Origin: Alteromonas sp. MMG017
Lineage (GTDB): Bacteria > Pseudomonadota > Gammaproteobacteria > Enterobacterales > Alteromonadaceae
NCBI RefSeq assembly: GCF_018100795.1
Contig: NZ_JAGJDY010000009.1
Coordinates: forward strand, 1 to 64,000
DNA: 64,000 nt
Direction: 5' to 3'
The notes under the pieces were generated by a model. It made no database searches. It saw only the letters and a list, made by a program, of their open reading frames with translations, and was not told the DNA's origin. Positions 51,784 through 60,513 of the stretch are shown here, one piece after another. The position numbers and the translations under genes are program-made. The first letter of the stretch is position 1. Every line of letters starts with the position of its first letter.

Positions 51784-52171
51784 GTCTATCTCTAGGTTAT
51801 TGCCACTTCGTCATTATTATCTTGGCACCAAAAATAGAAAACGAATTTTTATCATCGTTGCGACAATAATTTTTTGTAGTGGGTTTGGGTCATGTAATTC
51901 GCTTCGTTGCCTCAATCCTCCTAGACCTGAGCGCTTTTTCATTGTCACATCTCGAAAACCATAAAACCAATTAATTATCAATCACTTAAAGGGATTAAAA
52001 AGAAGCGATATTTGCAAAACCACGCTTTTCACACCCTATAAATTTGTACATTTTTGCGCGTTATATTTTCCAACAAAATTTTTTATTGAGAAGAAAAAAA
52101 TGTTTTGTTTTATGTTCTGATTCTTTTGTCTTAAAAGTTCGCTTGAAGACAACTCAATGCTGGGTACAACC
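51784..52171. other. Divergent intergenic region between the 55-aa gene and maoP
   Basis: 388 bp, AT-rich toward the right (TTTTGTTTTATGTTCTGATTC). It must hold promoters for both directions. A 60-codon plus-strand frame (51782-51964) is rejected. In E. coli the maoS element lies in the equivalent maoP upstream region; I could not identify it here. Confidence 0.4.
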
Positions 52172-52531
52172 ATGAAAAATTTATCAATTCGCGTTTCTCA
52201 AAAACCTTTTATAGACAGACAAAAATTTCCTTATGGCTTTCGAAAATCTGGCGACTTCAGTATTGGTGAAGCAGATATACTAACCGGTTATGGAAAGACC
52301 CTACTGGCACTAGAATGCGGGGAGCTATCACCAGAGACAGATGATGAGCGTCATTTTCTAGACTTTATTAGTGGTAAAGTGGAAGCTGAAAACGCTCTAG
52401 AGCGCACTTGGGCCAAGTACGTACGCTTATCTCGAGGCAAGAAACACTTCTACACATTGCATAGCAGCGCTGCGAGTAACCAATCGGATTACGATGAAGA
52501 TTACAGCGATGAAGCATTCGATGTAGCCTAA
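52172..52531 (+). CDS. maoP: MaoP (macrodomain Ori protein, DUF413)
   Basis: A 119-residue protein of the MaoP/YifE (DUF413) family: RQKFPYGFRKSGDFSIGEADIL, LECGELSPETDDERHFLDF and ERTWAKYVRLSRGKKHFYTL match the E. coli protein, which with the maoS site constrains the Ori macrodomain. The acidic tail (YDEDYSDEAFD) is also conserved in style. ATG 52172 is preferred; an ATG at 52157 would add five residues. Followed by a stem-loop terminator. Confidence 0.88.
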   Translation: MKNLSIRVSQKPFIDRQKFPYGFRKSGDFSIGEADILTGYGKTLLALECGELSPETDDERHFLDFISGKVEAENALERTWAKYVRLSRGKKHFYTLHSSAASNQSDYDEDYSDEAFDVA

Positions 52532-52551
52532 TTTTGCATTCGACCTACTAA

Positions 52552-52581
52552 CAACCAGCCCGGAGCAAATCGGGCTGGTTG
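52552..52581 (+). terminator. Stem-loop terminator after maoP
   Basis: CAACCAGCCCG/CGGGCTGGTTG forms an 11-bp perfect stem with loop GAGCAAAT. The following T-tract is weak (CCTATATTTG). Confidence 0.75.
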
Positions 52582-52800
52582 CCTATATTTGTGATATTTC
52601 CCTCGCTATTCTTCTGTTTGTTGATCCATATCTAGATTGTGCCCGAACAAATCTTTGCATATTTGTAATGTTCAAACAGATGGTTCTATATTAATAACTT
52701 AGCATTGTGAAATTGCTATTTTACGCAAACCACGCTGTTGGAAAATAGTAGAACAATATCTAATGAATTACCCAAGCCTGAAGGCAAAGGAGGCGCAGCG

Positions 52801-53544
52801 ATGATGGTGTCATATAAACAGATTAAACATTTTTCAATTCATGCTACCGATAAGGACATAGGCGGCGTACGAGATATACTTTTCGACGATAAAGATTTCG
52901 TTGTTAGATACGTAGTTGCCGATACGAATACGTGGCTTCCCCTTAGCAGGAAAGTGGTGATCTCACCTATCTCGGTGACCCGTGTTGATCAGGAAGAAGA
53001 AACCGTTGACGTTTCCATGACGGCAGACACGCTTAAAAACAGCCCATCAATTGACGAGCACAAACCAGTTTCAAGAGAGTTCGAAGAAACGCTGTTTCGT
53101 TACTTTGGTTATGGCTATTACTGGATTGGCCCTGGCGCGTGGGGCGATTTCGCTCACCCAAATGAACTAGCCGATCCTGAGCTAGCAGCCATGGGTAAAG
53201 AAGAGTTAGATAATAAACCTGAGAATCACTTAAGAGCTTGTGGCGAGGTTAGTGGCTACGAAGTGGCAACCCAAGACGACAACGTTGGGCATATTAGCGA
53301 TTTTGTGTTTGATACTGATGGCTGGAAAATTCAGTTGTTAGTGGTAGATACAAACAACTGGTTACCGGGTGGTAAAAAGCTGGCGGTACTGCCCTCAGAC
53401 ATCAAAAGTATCGATTGGTCTTCTCATAATGTCTCGGTCAACCTCACCCACGAGGGATTGATGGCTAGACCGGAAGTTGACCTTGATAAGTTGGGTGATA
53501 TTGCATACGTAGAGGCGTTGATAGCGAATGCGAAGCTTGTCTAG
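52801..53544 (+). CDS. Double PRC-barrel domain protein
   Basis: A 247-residue protein with two PRC-barrel domains: residues about 5-85 (GGVRDILFDDKDFVVRYVVADTNTWLPLSRKVVISP) and about 140-225 (GHISDFVFDTDGWKIQLLVVDTNNWLPGGKKLAVLP). The linker carries aromatic YFGYGYYWIGPGAWG. PRC barrels serve as protein-interaction or stress-related modules; no enzymatic role is implied. I start at ATG 52801 because AAAGGAGG lies seven bases upstream; the frame extends to a TTG at 52738. Monocistronic. Confidence 0.88.
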   Translation: MMVSYKQIKHFSIHATDKDIGGVRDILFDDKDFVVRYVVADTNTWLPLSRKVVISPISVTRVDQEEETVDVSMTADTLKNSPSIDEHKPVSREFEETLFRYFGYGYYWIGPGAWGDFAHPNELADPELAAMGKEELDNKPENHLRACGEVSGYEVATQDDNVGHISDFVFDTDGWKIQLLVVDTNNWLPGGKKLAVLPSDIKSIDWSSHNVSVNLTHEGLMARPEVDLDKLGDIAYVEALIANAKLV

Positions 53545-53614
53545 CTAAGTCGAGTAGCATTTGAGCAAGAGCGATTAACTGCCTTTGAGTAAGTTAGATT
53601 TACGTCAACTAAGG

Positions 53615-53950
53615 TTAATCGTTCTGAGCGCAAAAAAACTTGTGGAGCAGACCAATGGTTTGCTTCACTCTTTCGTCGGCTAGTCGATAGTAAATGGTTT
53701 GTCCGTCCCGGCGTGTGGCCACCATCTTAGATTCTCTTAATAGGGCCAAATGTTGTGAAATCACAGGCTGAGAAACGTCTACATGGTCTAACATTTGGGT
53801 TACAGATAGCTCTTTGTCCACTAAAGAGCATAAAACCATTAAACGGGTTTTATTCGCCAACTGCTTTAGATAAAGCTCAGCTTCCATTGTATATTGAGCC
53901 ATTTCGCTCGTATCTACAGATAGATTATCAACGGCTAGATTATCAGTCAT
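53615..53950 (-). CDS. ArsR-family persulfide/redox sensor (SqrR/BigR/YgaV-like)
   Basis: A 111-residue winged-helix repressor: LKQLANKTRLMVLCSLVDKELSV, DVSQPVISQHLALLRES. It has only two cysteines, Cys41 and Cys107, the same numbers and positions as the dithiol pair of Rhodobacter SqrR (from memory) and equivalent to the BigR pair, which form a disulfide or polysulfide bridge and release DNA. Divergent from a rhodanese gene, whose product handles sulfane sulfur. It therefore likely senses reactive sulfur species and represses itself and the rhodanese. Confidence 0.85.
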   Translation of the reverse strand: MTDNLAVDNLSVDTSEMAQYTMEAELYLKQLANKTRLMVLCSLVDKELSVTQMLDHVDVSQPVISQHLALLRESKMVATRRDGQTIYYRLADERVKQTIGLLHKFFCAQND

Positions 53951-54000
53951 AACAACTCACTTTTAAATTTACGTAGACGAGCTACCAACCCGCCTTCTTA

Positions 54001-54014
54001 TACTAAAGTATACT
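54001..54014. promoter_or_regulatory. Candidate operator between SqrR-like gene and rhodanese
   Basis: TATACT-AA-AGTATA, a perfect 6-bp-arm AT-rich palindrome in the 188-bp divergent region. It could overlap a -10 element. BigR/SqrR operators are AT-rich palindromes of this kind. Confidence 0.5.
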
Positions 54015-54138
54015 ACTATAGCGGCGAACGCCAAAACTCAATGTCATTTTTTTATAAAATATATAATGAAAATACGTGCTAGAAAACATAGCAATTTCCT
54101 TATATAGTAAACTCATCATTATTTTTCAAGGTGTTTTA

Positions 54139-54489
54139 ATGTTAATTGATATCACTACTAGACTCGCTAATATCCCTTTCCCGCTGCGTTGTATTACGGC
54201 TAAAGAAGCGATGCAGGAAATATCTTCTAATCATGGTTTATTACTTGATGTTCGTGAGCCCGCCGAGGCTGCATCTAGCCCTGTAGAAGCCGCATTAAAT
54301 ATTCCTCGTGGCGTGCTCGAAATGAAAGTTATCGAAAAATGTAAAGATGCTAAGTTTCCAATCTATATTCATTGCGCCTCGGGCATTCGCGCTAAATTGG
54401 CAGCCGAACAGCTAATGAACATGGGGTATGACAATGTGAGCGTGGTAACCTGTTCAATAGGCGATATTAAGCAAGCCACCGACGTATAA
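54139..54489 (+). CDS. Rhodanese-like sulfurtransferase
   Basis: A 116-residue single-domain rhodanese. LLLDVREPAEAASSPVEAALNIPRG is the CH2A/CH2B region and the active loop HCASGIRAK supplies the persulfide Cys (CxSGxR). It transfers sulfane sulfur in the cytosol. Start ATG 54139 with AAGGTG upstream is preferred over an extension to 54076. Divergent from the SqrR-like regulator and probably under its control; the loss of sqr or ETHE1 partners suggests a minimal sulfide-response unit. Confidence 0.88.
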   Translation: MLIDITTRLANIPFPLRCITAKEAMQEISSNHGLLLDVREPAEAASSPVEAALNIPRGVLEMKVIEKCKDAKFPIYIHCASGIRAKLAAEQLMNMGYDNVSVVTCSIGDIKQATDV

Positions 54490-54561
54490 GCGCTGACAGC
54501 CTCTGGCCGCTTGTGGTATAACCGCTCTATACAGTGACAGAATAATCAATTAGAGCTCGCG

Positions 54562-55497
54562 ATGTTAAAATCTACGTTAGAACAATGGCGCATGTTTAAA
54601 GCTGTGGTAGATGCTGGAGGCTTCAATCAAGCTGCCGCATTGGTTCACAAAAGCCAGTCTAGTGTGCATCACGCGGTTCAAAAATTAGAAAATGCCATTG
54701 GCGTTGTGTTGTTCGAAAACAGTGGACGCAAGGTAAAACTGTCTCCTCAAGGGGAGTTGATGTATCGTCGAGCAGCGTTCGTTTTAAATGAAGCTCAAAA
54801 GTTAGAGGCGGTAGCGGCTAGTTTACAAGCGGGAACTGAAACTCTTCTTCGTATCGCCGTTGATATTATTTTTCCATCAGACTTACTCTATAACGTACTG
54901 AGCAAAGTGTCTGAAGAATTCCCGCTGCTACGTATCGAAATTGAAGAAACCGTATTAAGCGGGGCAAACTCCCTACTTGATAGTGGTAATGTCGATATCG
55001 CGATTTCACCTTTCCCCTACCCCGGCGGATTCAGTGAAGATTTATGCGAGATAGACTTTGCCGCGGTGGCACATGTCGATCATCCTCTGCACGCACTTGA
55101 CCGCGCGTTAACGTTAGAAGATCTAAAGTCGCATCGTCAAATAGTAGTAAGAGATTCATCGGCTGAACGTAAAGTTGATGCAGGTTGGCTTGGCGCCGAG
55201 CAGCGCTGGACGGTGAGCCATATTAGAACCTCGGTAGATATGATTTCTCAAGGGCTTGGGTTTGCTTGGCTCCCTATCGCTATCATTAAAAAAGAACTAG
55301 AAGAAGGGCTGTTGCTTCCGCTTCCTATTGATAGCAACAGTGGATTGCGTCGCGCTATGCTTTATCTCACATTTGAAGATGGTGACGGCCTTGGGCCCGC
55401 AGCAAGAAGCTTTATCGGTGAACTTAGATATCAATCGATGCAGCTTCCCTCTGCTGATGGCATGCTTGATCAATGCATAGAGTCTCTGCATCGATAG
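54562..55497 (+). CDS. LysR-family transcriptional regulator
   Basis: A 311-residue LysR regulator: N-terminal winged helix LEQWRMFKAVVDAGGFNQAAALVHKSQSSVHHAVQKLENAIGVVLFENSGRKVKLSPQG, then the periplasmic-binding-protein-like effector domain. The ATG at 54562 follows GAGCTCGCG. It is transcribed after the rhodanese, with a 72-base gap, and probably has its own promoter. Effector and targets unknown; no neighbouring operon suggests a target. Confidence 0.92.
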   Translation: MLKSTLEQWRMFKAVVDAGGFNQAAALVHKSQSSVHHAVQKLENAIGVVLFENSGRKVKLSPQGELMYRRAAFVLNEAQKLEAVAASLQAGTETLLRIAVDIIFPSDLLYNVLSKVSEEFPLLRIEIEETVLSGANSLLDSGNVDIAISPFPYPGGFSEDLCEIDFAAVAHVDHPLHALDRALTLEDLKSHRQIVVRDSSAERKVDAGWLGAEQRWTVSHIRTSVDMISQGLGFAWLPIAIIKKELEEGLLLPLPIDSNSGLRRAMLYLTFEDGDGLGPAARSFIGELRYQSMQLPSADGMLDQCIESLHR

Positions 55498-55646
55498 CAT
55501 AAGCTGTGGCAGTTTAATTAAAGCAGAGTGTTATAGCTAAGCTGTAGTTAACGCAAAGCCTAAAAAGCAAGAACTCGGGTATCTAACGAATATCTAATTT
55601 GCCCGATATTAAGTTTAGCCAGCGCTTAGTTTACCCAATGCTTAAG

Positions 55647-56252
55647 TTACCCAATCCCTAATGCTATCTGTTGGCCGCCATACAAGAAACCAAATAGAGC
55701 AATGGATAGCCCAAAGAGTGCTACAGCGCCGTCATCCGTTGCCATACCTATAGCCATAATCAATACCGCAAACGCCGGTATTAACCCCATAAAGGGTACT
55801 AATTCTAGTGGCACCATCAACAATCCACACGCCGCACAGCTAAGCGCAATCAATGAGCGAAACACAGGCTGGCGCATAAAAAACCACCGTGGCATTAAGA
55901 ATCGGTCACATCGCACCGCCACAGGTTTCATTTTATTAACCAAAAATTCAATTCGATCAGCGTCCATTTCAATTTTCATAATGGTAGCAGGAAGCCACGG
56001 ATGACGGCGACCGAGTAAAATTTGCATTGCGATAAGTAAAATTGTCACACCGGTTATGGTAGGTACACCAGGAATGGCACCTATGGGGGTTGCTGCAATA
56101 AACGCAGGCAAAGCCAACATAGGTCCAAACCCCCTCTTTTCCATGGCATTCCAGAACTCGGAAAACGCCATGACGTCGGTGGTGTTTTTGGGCTGCATCT
56201 TGCCCAACAACTCATAAAGTGTCATTGACCTTGCGCCAGTTTCCTCAAACAT
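55647..56252 (-). CDS. ExoD-family membrane protein
   Basis: A 201-residue protein of the ExoD family: N-terminal LYELLGKMQPKNTTDVMAFSEFWNAMEKRGFGPML, then GVPTITGVTILLIAMQILLGRRHPWLP and three C-terminal membrane helices (LIALSCAACGLLMVPLE; FMGLIPAFAVLIMAIGMATDDG; ALFGLSIALFGFLYGG). Named after a Rhizobium exopolysaccharide gene; its molecular role is unclear. Single gene. Confidence 0.88.
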   Translation of the reverse strand: MFEETGARSMTLYELLGKMQPKNTTDVMAFSEFWNAMEKRGFGPMLALPAFIAATPIGAIPGVPTITGVTILLIAMQILLGRRHPWLPATIMKIEMDADRIEFLVNKMKPVAVRCDRFLMPRWFFMRQPVFRSLIALSCAACGLLMVPLELVPFMGLIPAFAVLIMAIGMATDDGAVALFGLSIALFGFLYGGQQIALGIG

Positions 56253-56830
56253 TTTTATTCCCTATTTATGGCTTAAGGCTTATGCCTAATTTCCATTGAA
56301 ACCTATGCGTCTTGGGTGATAGCGAAGCGCAATACGCTTTGGGTATTCCATCAAAAATTAAATTAATTCAGTAGTATCACCGTACATAACGCTTATATTT
56401 TGCGCTGACCCGTAAGTAAAAATCTGAGATAAATTTTTCAGAAAAATACGCACAAGCGCTGAATTTTTGCGTTCGGTTACAAAGCTACTATGAGATTAAT
56501 AATGCGATAACTGTGCCACTGAAGTGGGTCAGCGTTCAAATTTGCGCTTTTCTGGTAGCAATCGGCACAATATGTGCTTTATCAGCTAAAGATATGTCAG
56601 TGTGTGGATTATATTTAGCTAGCCCTCTTTTACATGATGCGAGGATCGCATCTTGAGGTCAGCCCCAAGATATTGCTGCCTTATTCAACCAAAGTTGAGT
56701 ATGAATGCGACAACGTCTACGTTTGAATGTAATAATGCACAAATAATTATAAAATCTGGTCAACTTACCCACCCAATGTGCTGAGACAAGCTATCAGGAA
56801 GTGGTTGGTCAATAAAAAAGGGATATTCAA
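56253..56830. other. 578 bp leader and promoter region of the response regulator
   Basis: Contains CGCTGACCC at 56404-56412 and its inverse GGGTCAGCG at 56526-56534, plus GGTCAGC at 56657-56663. A hairpin GATGCGA-GGA-TCGCATC sits at 56636-56652. CGGCACAATATGTGCT at about 56563-56578 resembles a sigma-54 promoter (GG to GC spacing 10; elements imperfect). A start near 56589 would give a 240-base leader. Confidence 0.4.
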
Positions 56831-58162
56831 GTGTTAACTGTTTTGCTTGTAGATGATGATGCCGAGTTTACCGAGGTGGCCTGCACTATTATTGAGTTTC
56901 TCGGTCACGAAGTCCTAACTGCTGCCACATTAGGTGAAGCGAGAGACTGGTTAAAGAAAGAAACCTTTGATCATATATTACTTGACTTCATGTTGCCTGA
57001 TGGCAGCGGTGCACACTTGTTCGATGAACTTAACGCACTTCCCAAACGTCCACGCATTACCCTTATTACCGGACACCCATCGGTAAAGGGTGTCATTAAA
57101 GGTTTATGCGGCCCCAATATTGATTACCTTGTTAAGCCTATTCAACGTGAAGACATTGAAGCAGTATTAACGGGGAAACCTAAAGTTGCTGAAGATACCA
57201 GCGAAAAAATCGAAAAGCATTTCGACTTGCTTATTGGCGAATCTGCGCCAATGAGAGAACTCTACAAATTAATTGAAAGAGTAAGCAGAACAAGCGCGAA
57301 CGTTATGCTACTTGGCGAAAGTGGTGTAGGTAAAGAGGTAGTTGCAGCCGCCATTCACCGCGCTTCACAAAGTGAAGGCCCTTACGTAGTGACTAACTGT
57401 GGTGCCTTTTCAAAAGAATTGATTGGTAGTGAATTATTTGGCCACGAGAAAGGCGCATTTACAGGCGCTGTTGGCCGTAAAGAAGGTGTTTTCGAACAAG
57501 CTGAGGGCGGATGTTTGTTCTTAGATGAAATCACTGAAATGCCTATCGACATGCAGCCAAACTTACTGCGCGTATTGGAAAACAAAGTGGTTATCCGTGT
57601 TGGCGGTACTAAAACTATTCCGGTTAACTGCCGCGTAGTGTCAGCGACCAACCGAACCATGGAAGAAATAGCACAAAGCAAAGTGCTGCGTGAAGATATC
57701 TATTTCAGACTTGCGGTGTTTCCAATCACCATACCCACTTTGCGCGAACGCAAAGAAGATATTCCTTTATTAGCAAAAACCTTTATTGAAGAGTTTAATA
57801 AAGATAATGGCTCTAAATTTAGTTGGCAAGAAAGTCAGCTAAACACATTACAAGCCTACGATTGGCCAGGTAATGTTCGTGAATTACGCCACTTTGTTCA
57901 TCGTGCTGCCATTATGAGCGACCCGACAAAACAGGTCATAGAGCTTCCTAAAACGATTGAATCGCCTTTTGCTAAAAAACAAAGCACAGCACCAGCACTT
58001 CAAGCAGGACGTACTATTGAAGATGTTGAAAAAGAACTTATTTATGCCACGCTTGAGAAGGTTAATGGGAATAAAACCATGGCCGCTGACATGCTGGGCA
58101 TAAGTACCAAGACCCTATACAACCGACTTCACGCGTATGGCGATTTGGTCAAAGAAGACTAG
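56831..58162 (+). CDS. Sigma-54-dependent NtrC-type response regulator
   Basis: A 443-residue activator: receiver domain (Asp52 in LLDFMLPDGSG), AAA+ domain with Walker A GESGVGKE (162-169), GAFTGA (208-213, contacts sigma-54), Walker B GGCLFLDEITEMP, and R-finger region; a Fis-type helix-turn-helix at the C-terminus (NKTMAADMLGISTKTLYNRLH). It activates RpoN promoters when phosphorylated. The first gene of the phosphorelay cluster, 18 bases before the small DHp-like gene. The GTG start follows AAAAAAGGGAT. Its targets may include promoters upstream of itself and of the YqjD-like operon. Confidence 0.95.
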   Translation: MLTVLLVDDDAEFTEVACTIIEFLGHEVLTAATLGEARDWLKKETFDHILLDFMLPDGSGAHLFDELNALPKRPRITLITGHPSVKGVIKGLCGPNIDYLVKPIQREDIEAVLTGKPKVAEDTSEKIEKHFDLLIGESAPMRELYKLIERVSRTSANVMLLGESGVGKEVVAAAIHRASQSEGPYVVTNCGAFSKELIGSELFGHEKGAFTGAVGRKEGVFEQAEGGCLFLDEITEMPIDMQPNLLRVLENKVVIRVGGTKTIPVNCRVVSATNRTMEEIAQSKVLREDIYFRLAVFPITIPTLRERKEDIPLLAKTFIEEFNKDNGSKFSWQESQLNTLQAYDWPGNVRELRHFVHRAAIMSDPTKQVIELPKTIESPFAKKQSTAPALQAGRTIEDVEKELIYATLEKVNGNKTMAADMLGISTKTLYNRLHAYGDLVKED

Positions 58163-58180
58163 TAAAGCAGGACAAAAGTT

Positions 58181-58405
58181 ATGACTGAAGATGAGTTTGC
58201 CCGATTGAGCACCTATGTACACGATGCACGCAAACCGCTGAATCGCATTTCGATGCAAGCTGAATTGGTAAAAATGGCGCTTAATGGTGAAGTTCCCGCC
58301 CAAAAAGCGATGGCAGCATTGGATAAAATAATTTCCAGTGCTAAAGACTGCAGTGACTCCCTTTCTGAAATGACTTCAGATTTTGGCGACACATTATTGG
58401 ATTGA
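58181..58405 (+). CDS. Stand-alone DHp (HisKA)-like phosphotransfer protein, 74 aa
   Basis: A 74-residue helical protein resembling only the dimerisation/phospho-acceptor part of a histidine kinase: STYVHDARKPLNRISMQAEL, with His14 at the H-box (cf. HDLRNPLNAI), and a second helix (KAMAALDKIISSAKDCSDSLSEM) that would complete the hairpin. There is no ATPase domain. Between an RpoN response regulator (18-base gap) and a full kinase (4-base gap), it could act as an Hpt/Spo0B-like phosphotransfer protein or as an inhibitor. Both ideas are inferred. An open frame of its own, Shine-Dalgarno AGGACAAAAG. Confidence 0.75.
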   Translation: MTEDEFARLSTYVHDARKPLNRISMQAELVKMALNGEVPAQKAMAALDKIISSAKDCSDSLSEMTSDFGDTLLD

Positions 58406-58409
58406 TGTA

Positions 58410-59924
58410 ATGCTAAACAAAGTTTTGTCTTCGCTATACAGCTGGGTAATCATGGTGGTATTCGTGATTGCTATTATCACTGCGAATTCATTTTATGTAG
58501 TGCAAACCCTTGATGACTTATCGGCCCTAGAAGCGCGCTTGTTTACCACCAGTCGCGTAATAAGTGCGGTAAACAAGCTGCACGTGGCCGTTTTGCGCGC
58601 CGAATCAGGGCAACGTGGTTTCCTTCTTACTGAAGATGAAGCTTATCTGGAGGAGTACACACAAACACTGAATAACTTCACTGCCCTTGCTGATGAAGTT
58701 GAAGTGAGTGCTTTGGCGTCTGATTTGCCGGAACAATCAGAGCGGATAGAAAAGCTACTCGCCCTTACTCGCGTTAAAATTAACGGTATGGTGCGAATTG
58801 TAGAGCTAGTAAGAGTAGGTGATATAGAGCAAGCCTTCACGTTGCTTGAAAGTGACAGAGGTCTAGATTTATACAACGACTTCGAAAATATGTTCGAGCG
58901 CATCGATTCCTCTGAAAGGGATATTCAAGGTACGCACTTAGCCAGTTTAATGAAGCTAAGACGTGACTCAGTGAATACTTTATTAATTTCTTCAGGTACC
59001 ACCCTGTTTCTTATTATCTCGATTTTCTTGTTGTTAAAAGCCAACATTCGAGAAAATGAAAAACACAAAGATACGCTTGTAGATGTTAATGAAGACCTAG
59101 AGCATAAAATTTCAGAACGAACCCAAGAATTACGTATTTATTCAGATGAGTTAGCCCGCAGTAACCGAGAACTCGAGGATTTTGCTTTTGTAGCGTCTCA
59201 CGATCTGCAAGAGCCACTTCGGAAAATTCGCGCCTTTGGTAATCGATTAGACTCGGGCTATAAAGATGTAATGGACGAACGTGGGCAAGACTTTCTCGCC
59301 CGTATGCTTAATGCGGCAGAGCGTATGTCTATGTTGATATCTGATCTTTTGTCTTTTTCTCGCGTGTCTACACGGGGTAAAGATTTTGAACAGGTAAACG
59401 TTAGTGAGGTTATCGATGGCGTGTTAGGCGACTTAGAAATAGCTATTGAAGAAAAAGGCGCCAAAGTGATTGTGCAGGACATTCCGACTATTCGCGCAGA
59501 CAAATCACAAATTGATCAGCTGTTTCTAAACTTGCTGTCTAACGCGCTAAAATTTCAAACCGCCGACAAAGAACCCCTTATTGAAATTACGGCGATACCA
59601 CCAAGTGAAGCTGATATGAAAGACATATTGTTAGCTGACGAGTATGACTGGATTAAAATCCAAATCTCAGACAACGGTATTGGCTTTGAACAAAGTTTTG
59701 CAGAAAAGATTTTTGCCCCGTTCCAACGCTTGCACGGACGAAGCGAATACAAAGGAACAGGGATTGGCCTAGCGGTATGCCGACGCATTGTTGAACGACA
59801 CAATGGTCAAATTTCGGCAAAAAGCTCGCCAGGTGAAGGCGCAACCTTTACTATCCTTCTGCCAACAAACAGCGAGCCTTTTGGCTCTCTAAATAATAAT
59901 GGAGATACCACACATGACGCGTAA
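58410..59924 (+). CDS. CHASE3-type sensor histidine kinase
   Basis: A 504-residue kinase: membrane helix (12-32, WVIMVVFVIAIITANSFYVV), periplasmic CHASE3-like domain (about 35-190, LHVAVLRAESGQRGFLLT is its signature), second helix (TLFLIISIFLLL), coiled coil, HisKA with His264 in VASHDLQEPLRKI, and HATPase (NLLSNALKFQ; DNGIGF; GTGIGLAVCRR). It resembles the kinase partners of Rcp1-type receivers. ATG 58410 is four bases after the previous stop. It overlaps the receiver gene by 11 bases, so translation is coupled. Confidence 0.93.
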   Translation: MLNKVLSSLYSWVIMVVFVIAIITANSFYVVQTLDDLSALEARLFTTSRVISAVNKLHVAVLRAESGQRGFLLTEDEAYLEEYTQTLNNFTALADEVEVSALASDLPEQSERIEKLLALTRVKINGMVRIVELVRVGDIEQAFTLLESDRGLDLYNDFENMFERIDSSERDIQGTHLASLMKLRRDSVNTLLISSGTTLFLIISIFLLLKANIRENEKHKDTLVDVNEDLEHKISERTQELRIYSDELARSNRELEDFAFVASHDLQEPLRKIRAFGNRLDSGYKDVMDERGQDFLARMLNAAERMSMLISDLLSFSRVSTRGKDFEQVNVSEVIDGVLGDLEIAIEEKGAKVIVQDIPTIRADKSQIDQLFLNLLSNALKFQTADKEPLIEITAIPPSEADMKDILLADEYDWIKIQISDNGIGFEQSFAEKIFAPFQRLHGRSEYKGTGIGLAVCRRIVERHNGQISAKSSPGEGATFTILLPTNSEPFGSLNNNGDTTHDA

Positions 59925-60366
59925 ACAAACCCAACCAATTAATATCCTTATGGCAGATGACGATGAGGACGATCGTCTATTAACCGTGGACGCACTGAAA
60001 GAAAGCCGTGTGTTAAACAACTTATTTTGTGTTGAAGATGGCGTGGAATTACTTGAATTTTTACGTCATGAAGGCAAATACACAGATGCCAGCAAATTCC
60101 CCCGCCCTAGCTTAATTCTGTTAGACCTTAACATGCCACGTAAAGACGGCAGAGAAGCGCTGCAAGAATTGAAAACTGACCCTAAACTACGTGGGATCCC
60201 AGTAGTCATTCTTACTACCTCCAAAGAAGAAGAAGACATGCTTCGCGGATACGATTTAGGCTGTGCTTCCTATATCACCAAACCTGTGAATTTCGAGGGA
60301 CTTGTCGAGCTTATGCGCGCGCTAGGTCGCTACTGGATTGAGTTTGTAGAATTGCCCCACGATTAA
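59914..60366 (+). CDS. Single-domain Rcp1-like response regulator
   Basis: A 150-residue receiver-only protein: acidic cluster ILMADDDEDDRLL, phospho-acceptor Asp71 in LILLDLNMPRKDG, VVILTTSKEEEDML (Thr switch) and SYITKPVNFEG (Lys). This is the Rcp1 subfamily, the usual partner of the CHASE3/phytochrome-type kinases with HDLQEPL. The start at 59914 overlaps the kinase stop. With no output domain it must act as a phosphate shuttle or by protein contact. Confidence 0.94.
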   Translation: MTRKQTQPINILMADDDEDDRLLTVDALKESRVLNNLFCVEDGVELLEFLRHEGKYTDASKFPRPSLILLDLNMPRKDGREALQELKTDPKLRGIPVVILTTSKEEEDMLRGYDLGCASYITKPVNFEGLVELMRALGRYWIEFVELPHD

Positions 60367-60513
60367 TCGCCCTTTTCATCCGATTTAACGTGTTATGAGT
60401 CAATATTGATGGGCTCAATAAAGTGTTACTCAAGTTGTACGGCGCTAATTATTAGGGCCGTAATGTTTTAAAGTGCTGGGTATTCAGCGCTAAGTTTTAC
60501 GGCTAAATGTTTT

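Noticed and set aside
51782-51964. 60-codon plus-strand frame in the maoP upstream region
   Set aside because: Overlaps the start of the 55-aa minus-strand gene, has no ribosome site and occupies the region needed for divergent promoters.
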